DNA from: Dehalococcoidia bacterium
GTDB lineage: Bacteria > Chloroflexota > Dehalococcoidia > GIF9 > AB-539-J10
Direction: 5' to 3'
DNA length: 6,828 bases
NCBI GenBank assembly: GCA_030602865.1
Contig: JAUVYX010000052.1
Location: forward strand, 1 to 6,828
Part shown: piece by piece, positions 6,242 through 6,828 of the stretch
How positions within the stretch are numbered: the stretch's first letter is position 1
Layout: every line of letters starts with the position of its first letter
Position numbers and translations under genes: made by a program
The notes under the pieces: generated by a model
Told to the model about the DNA's origin: nothing
Seen by the model: only the letters and a program-made list of their open reading frames with translations
Databases searched by the model: none

Positions 6242-6828
6242 ATGGAACAGGAAGATAAAATAGATCAGATAACAAAGATGCGTCACTCTGCTGCTCACGT
6301 GATGGCAGAGGCAGTGCAGGGATTATTTCCCGAAGTAAAATTTGGTATCGGGCCGTCTATTGAGAATGGTTTTTACTATGATTTTGAATTACCACGCTCA
6401 CTAACACCGGTAGATTTACCTGCAATCGAAAAGAAGATGAAGGAAATCATTGCGCAAAAATTACCTTTTACCAAGAAAGAAATATCTAAGGAAAGAGCAC
6501 GTGAACTCTTTAGTAACCAAAAATATAAGCTAGAAATCATAAATGAAATCCTTGAAGATATGGTGACAACTTATACACAAGGCTCTTTCACAGATATTTG
6601 TCGGGGTCCACATATAGAATCTACATCTCAGATTAAGGCTTTCAAATTAACCCATATAGCTGGGGCATACTGGCGAGGGGACGAGAAACAGCCAATGTTA
6701 CAGAGGATATACGCTATAGCTTTTGAAAGCCAGGAAAAGATGCAAGATTATATGGACATTCAAGCAGAAATAGCTGAGCGGGATCATAAAAAGTTGGGGA
6801 AAGAACTTGATCTGTTCAGTAGCCATGA
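6242..6828 (+). CDS. thrS: Threonine-tRNA ligase, 5' part, lacking TGS domain
   Basis: The enzyme charges tRNA-Thr with threonine and clears mischarged Ser-tRNA-Thr. The frame is open to the window end (195 codons), so the catalytic core and anticodon domain lie outside. The visible part is the N2 editing domain and the start of the linker: His15 and His19 in MRHSAAHVMAEA, GIGPSIENGFYYDFE (35-49), Cys120 and His124 in DICRGPH, AGAYWRGDEKQPMLQRIY, and RDHKKLGKELDLF. The four editing-site residues match those known in E. coli (73, 77, 182, 186). The family's usual N-terminal TGS domain of about 60 residues is absent. A stop in the same frame at 6230-6232 rules out an upstream extension. The ATG at 6242 is chosen as the first start after that stop; no clear Shine-Dalgarno sequence precedes it. 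The ATG at 6278 is possible but leaves almost nothing before the editing motif. Confidence 0.95.
   Translation, partial: MEQEDKIDQITKMRHSAAHVMAEAVQGLFPEVKFGIGPSIENGFYYDFELPRSLTPVDLPAIEKKMKEIIAQKLPFTKKEISKERARELFSNQKYKLEIINEILEDMVTTYTQGSFTDICRGPHIESTSQIKAFKLTHIAGAYWRGDEKQPMLQRIYAIAFESQEKMQDYMDIQAEIAERDHKKLGKELDLFSSH

Noticed and set aside
6002..6298. A 98-codon open frame on the - strand across the tRNA 3' end and thrS start
   Set aside because: It overlaps the tRNA and the 5' end of thrS, resembles no known family, and has no supporting ribosome site that I can see. Its hydrophobic N-terminal run is the reverse complement of AT-rich DNA.

Overview
This window is an ordinary, fully explainable stretch of bacterial chromosome, moderately AT-rich by eye. 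It reads as two gene blocks plus a tRNA and the start of a synthetase gene. The gene order (leuC-leuD-leuB-cimA, then archease/rtcB, tRNA-Val and a thrS lacking the usual N-terminal domain), the short LeuD form and the lack of an encoded CCA on the tRNA would suit an anaerobic, Dehalococcoidia-like member of the Chloroflexota. That placement is inferred from memory of gene content and is not proven by the sequence. No mobile element, CRISPR array, integrase or phage gene is visible.

Bases 1-3700 (+ strand) are the distal part of a branched-chain amino acid operon. It holds the C-terminal part of leuC, then leuD, leuB and a full-length cimA. The first three genes are joined by one-base stop/start overlaps, and cimA follows after 17 bases. 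LeuC/LeuD and LeuB act in leucine synthesis. In organisms with CimA they also convert (R)-citramalate to 2-oxobutyrate, so the operon supports both leucine and threonine-independent isoleucine synthesis.

Bases 3701-3876 are a convergent intergenic gap with two weak hairpins. One of them is followed by a T-rich tract on the - strand and may end the opposing transcript.

Bases 3877-5768 (- strand) are a two-gene RNA-ligation operon, archease then rtcB. All catalytic and metal-binding residues that I could check are present in both proteins. An extended -10 promoter lies just upstream of the archease gene.

Bases 5909-6020 (+ strand) hold a near-consensus promoter and a complete tRNA-Val(GAC). 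A 221-base gap without a recognisable gene follows, containing a 10-base inverted repeat. Bases 6242-6828 are the 5' part of thrS, which begins directly at the editing domain without a TGS domain.

I do not see a previously undescribed system. The points most worth a second look are the TGS-less ThrRS with its short or SD-less leader, the bacterial archease-RtcB pair divergent from a tRNA gene, and the cimA-leu coupling.
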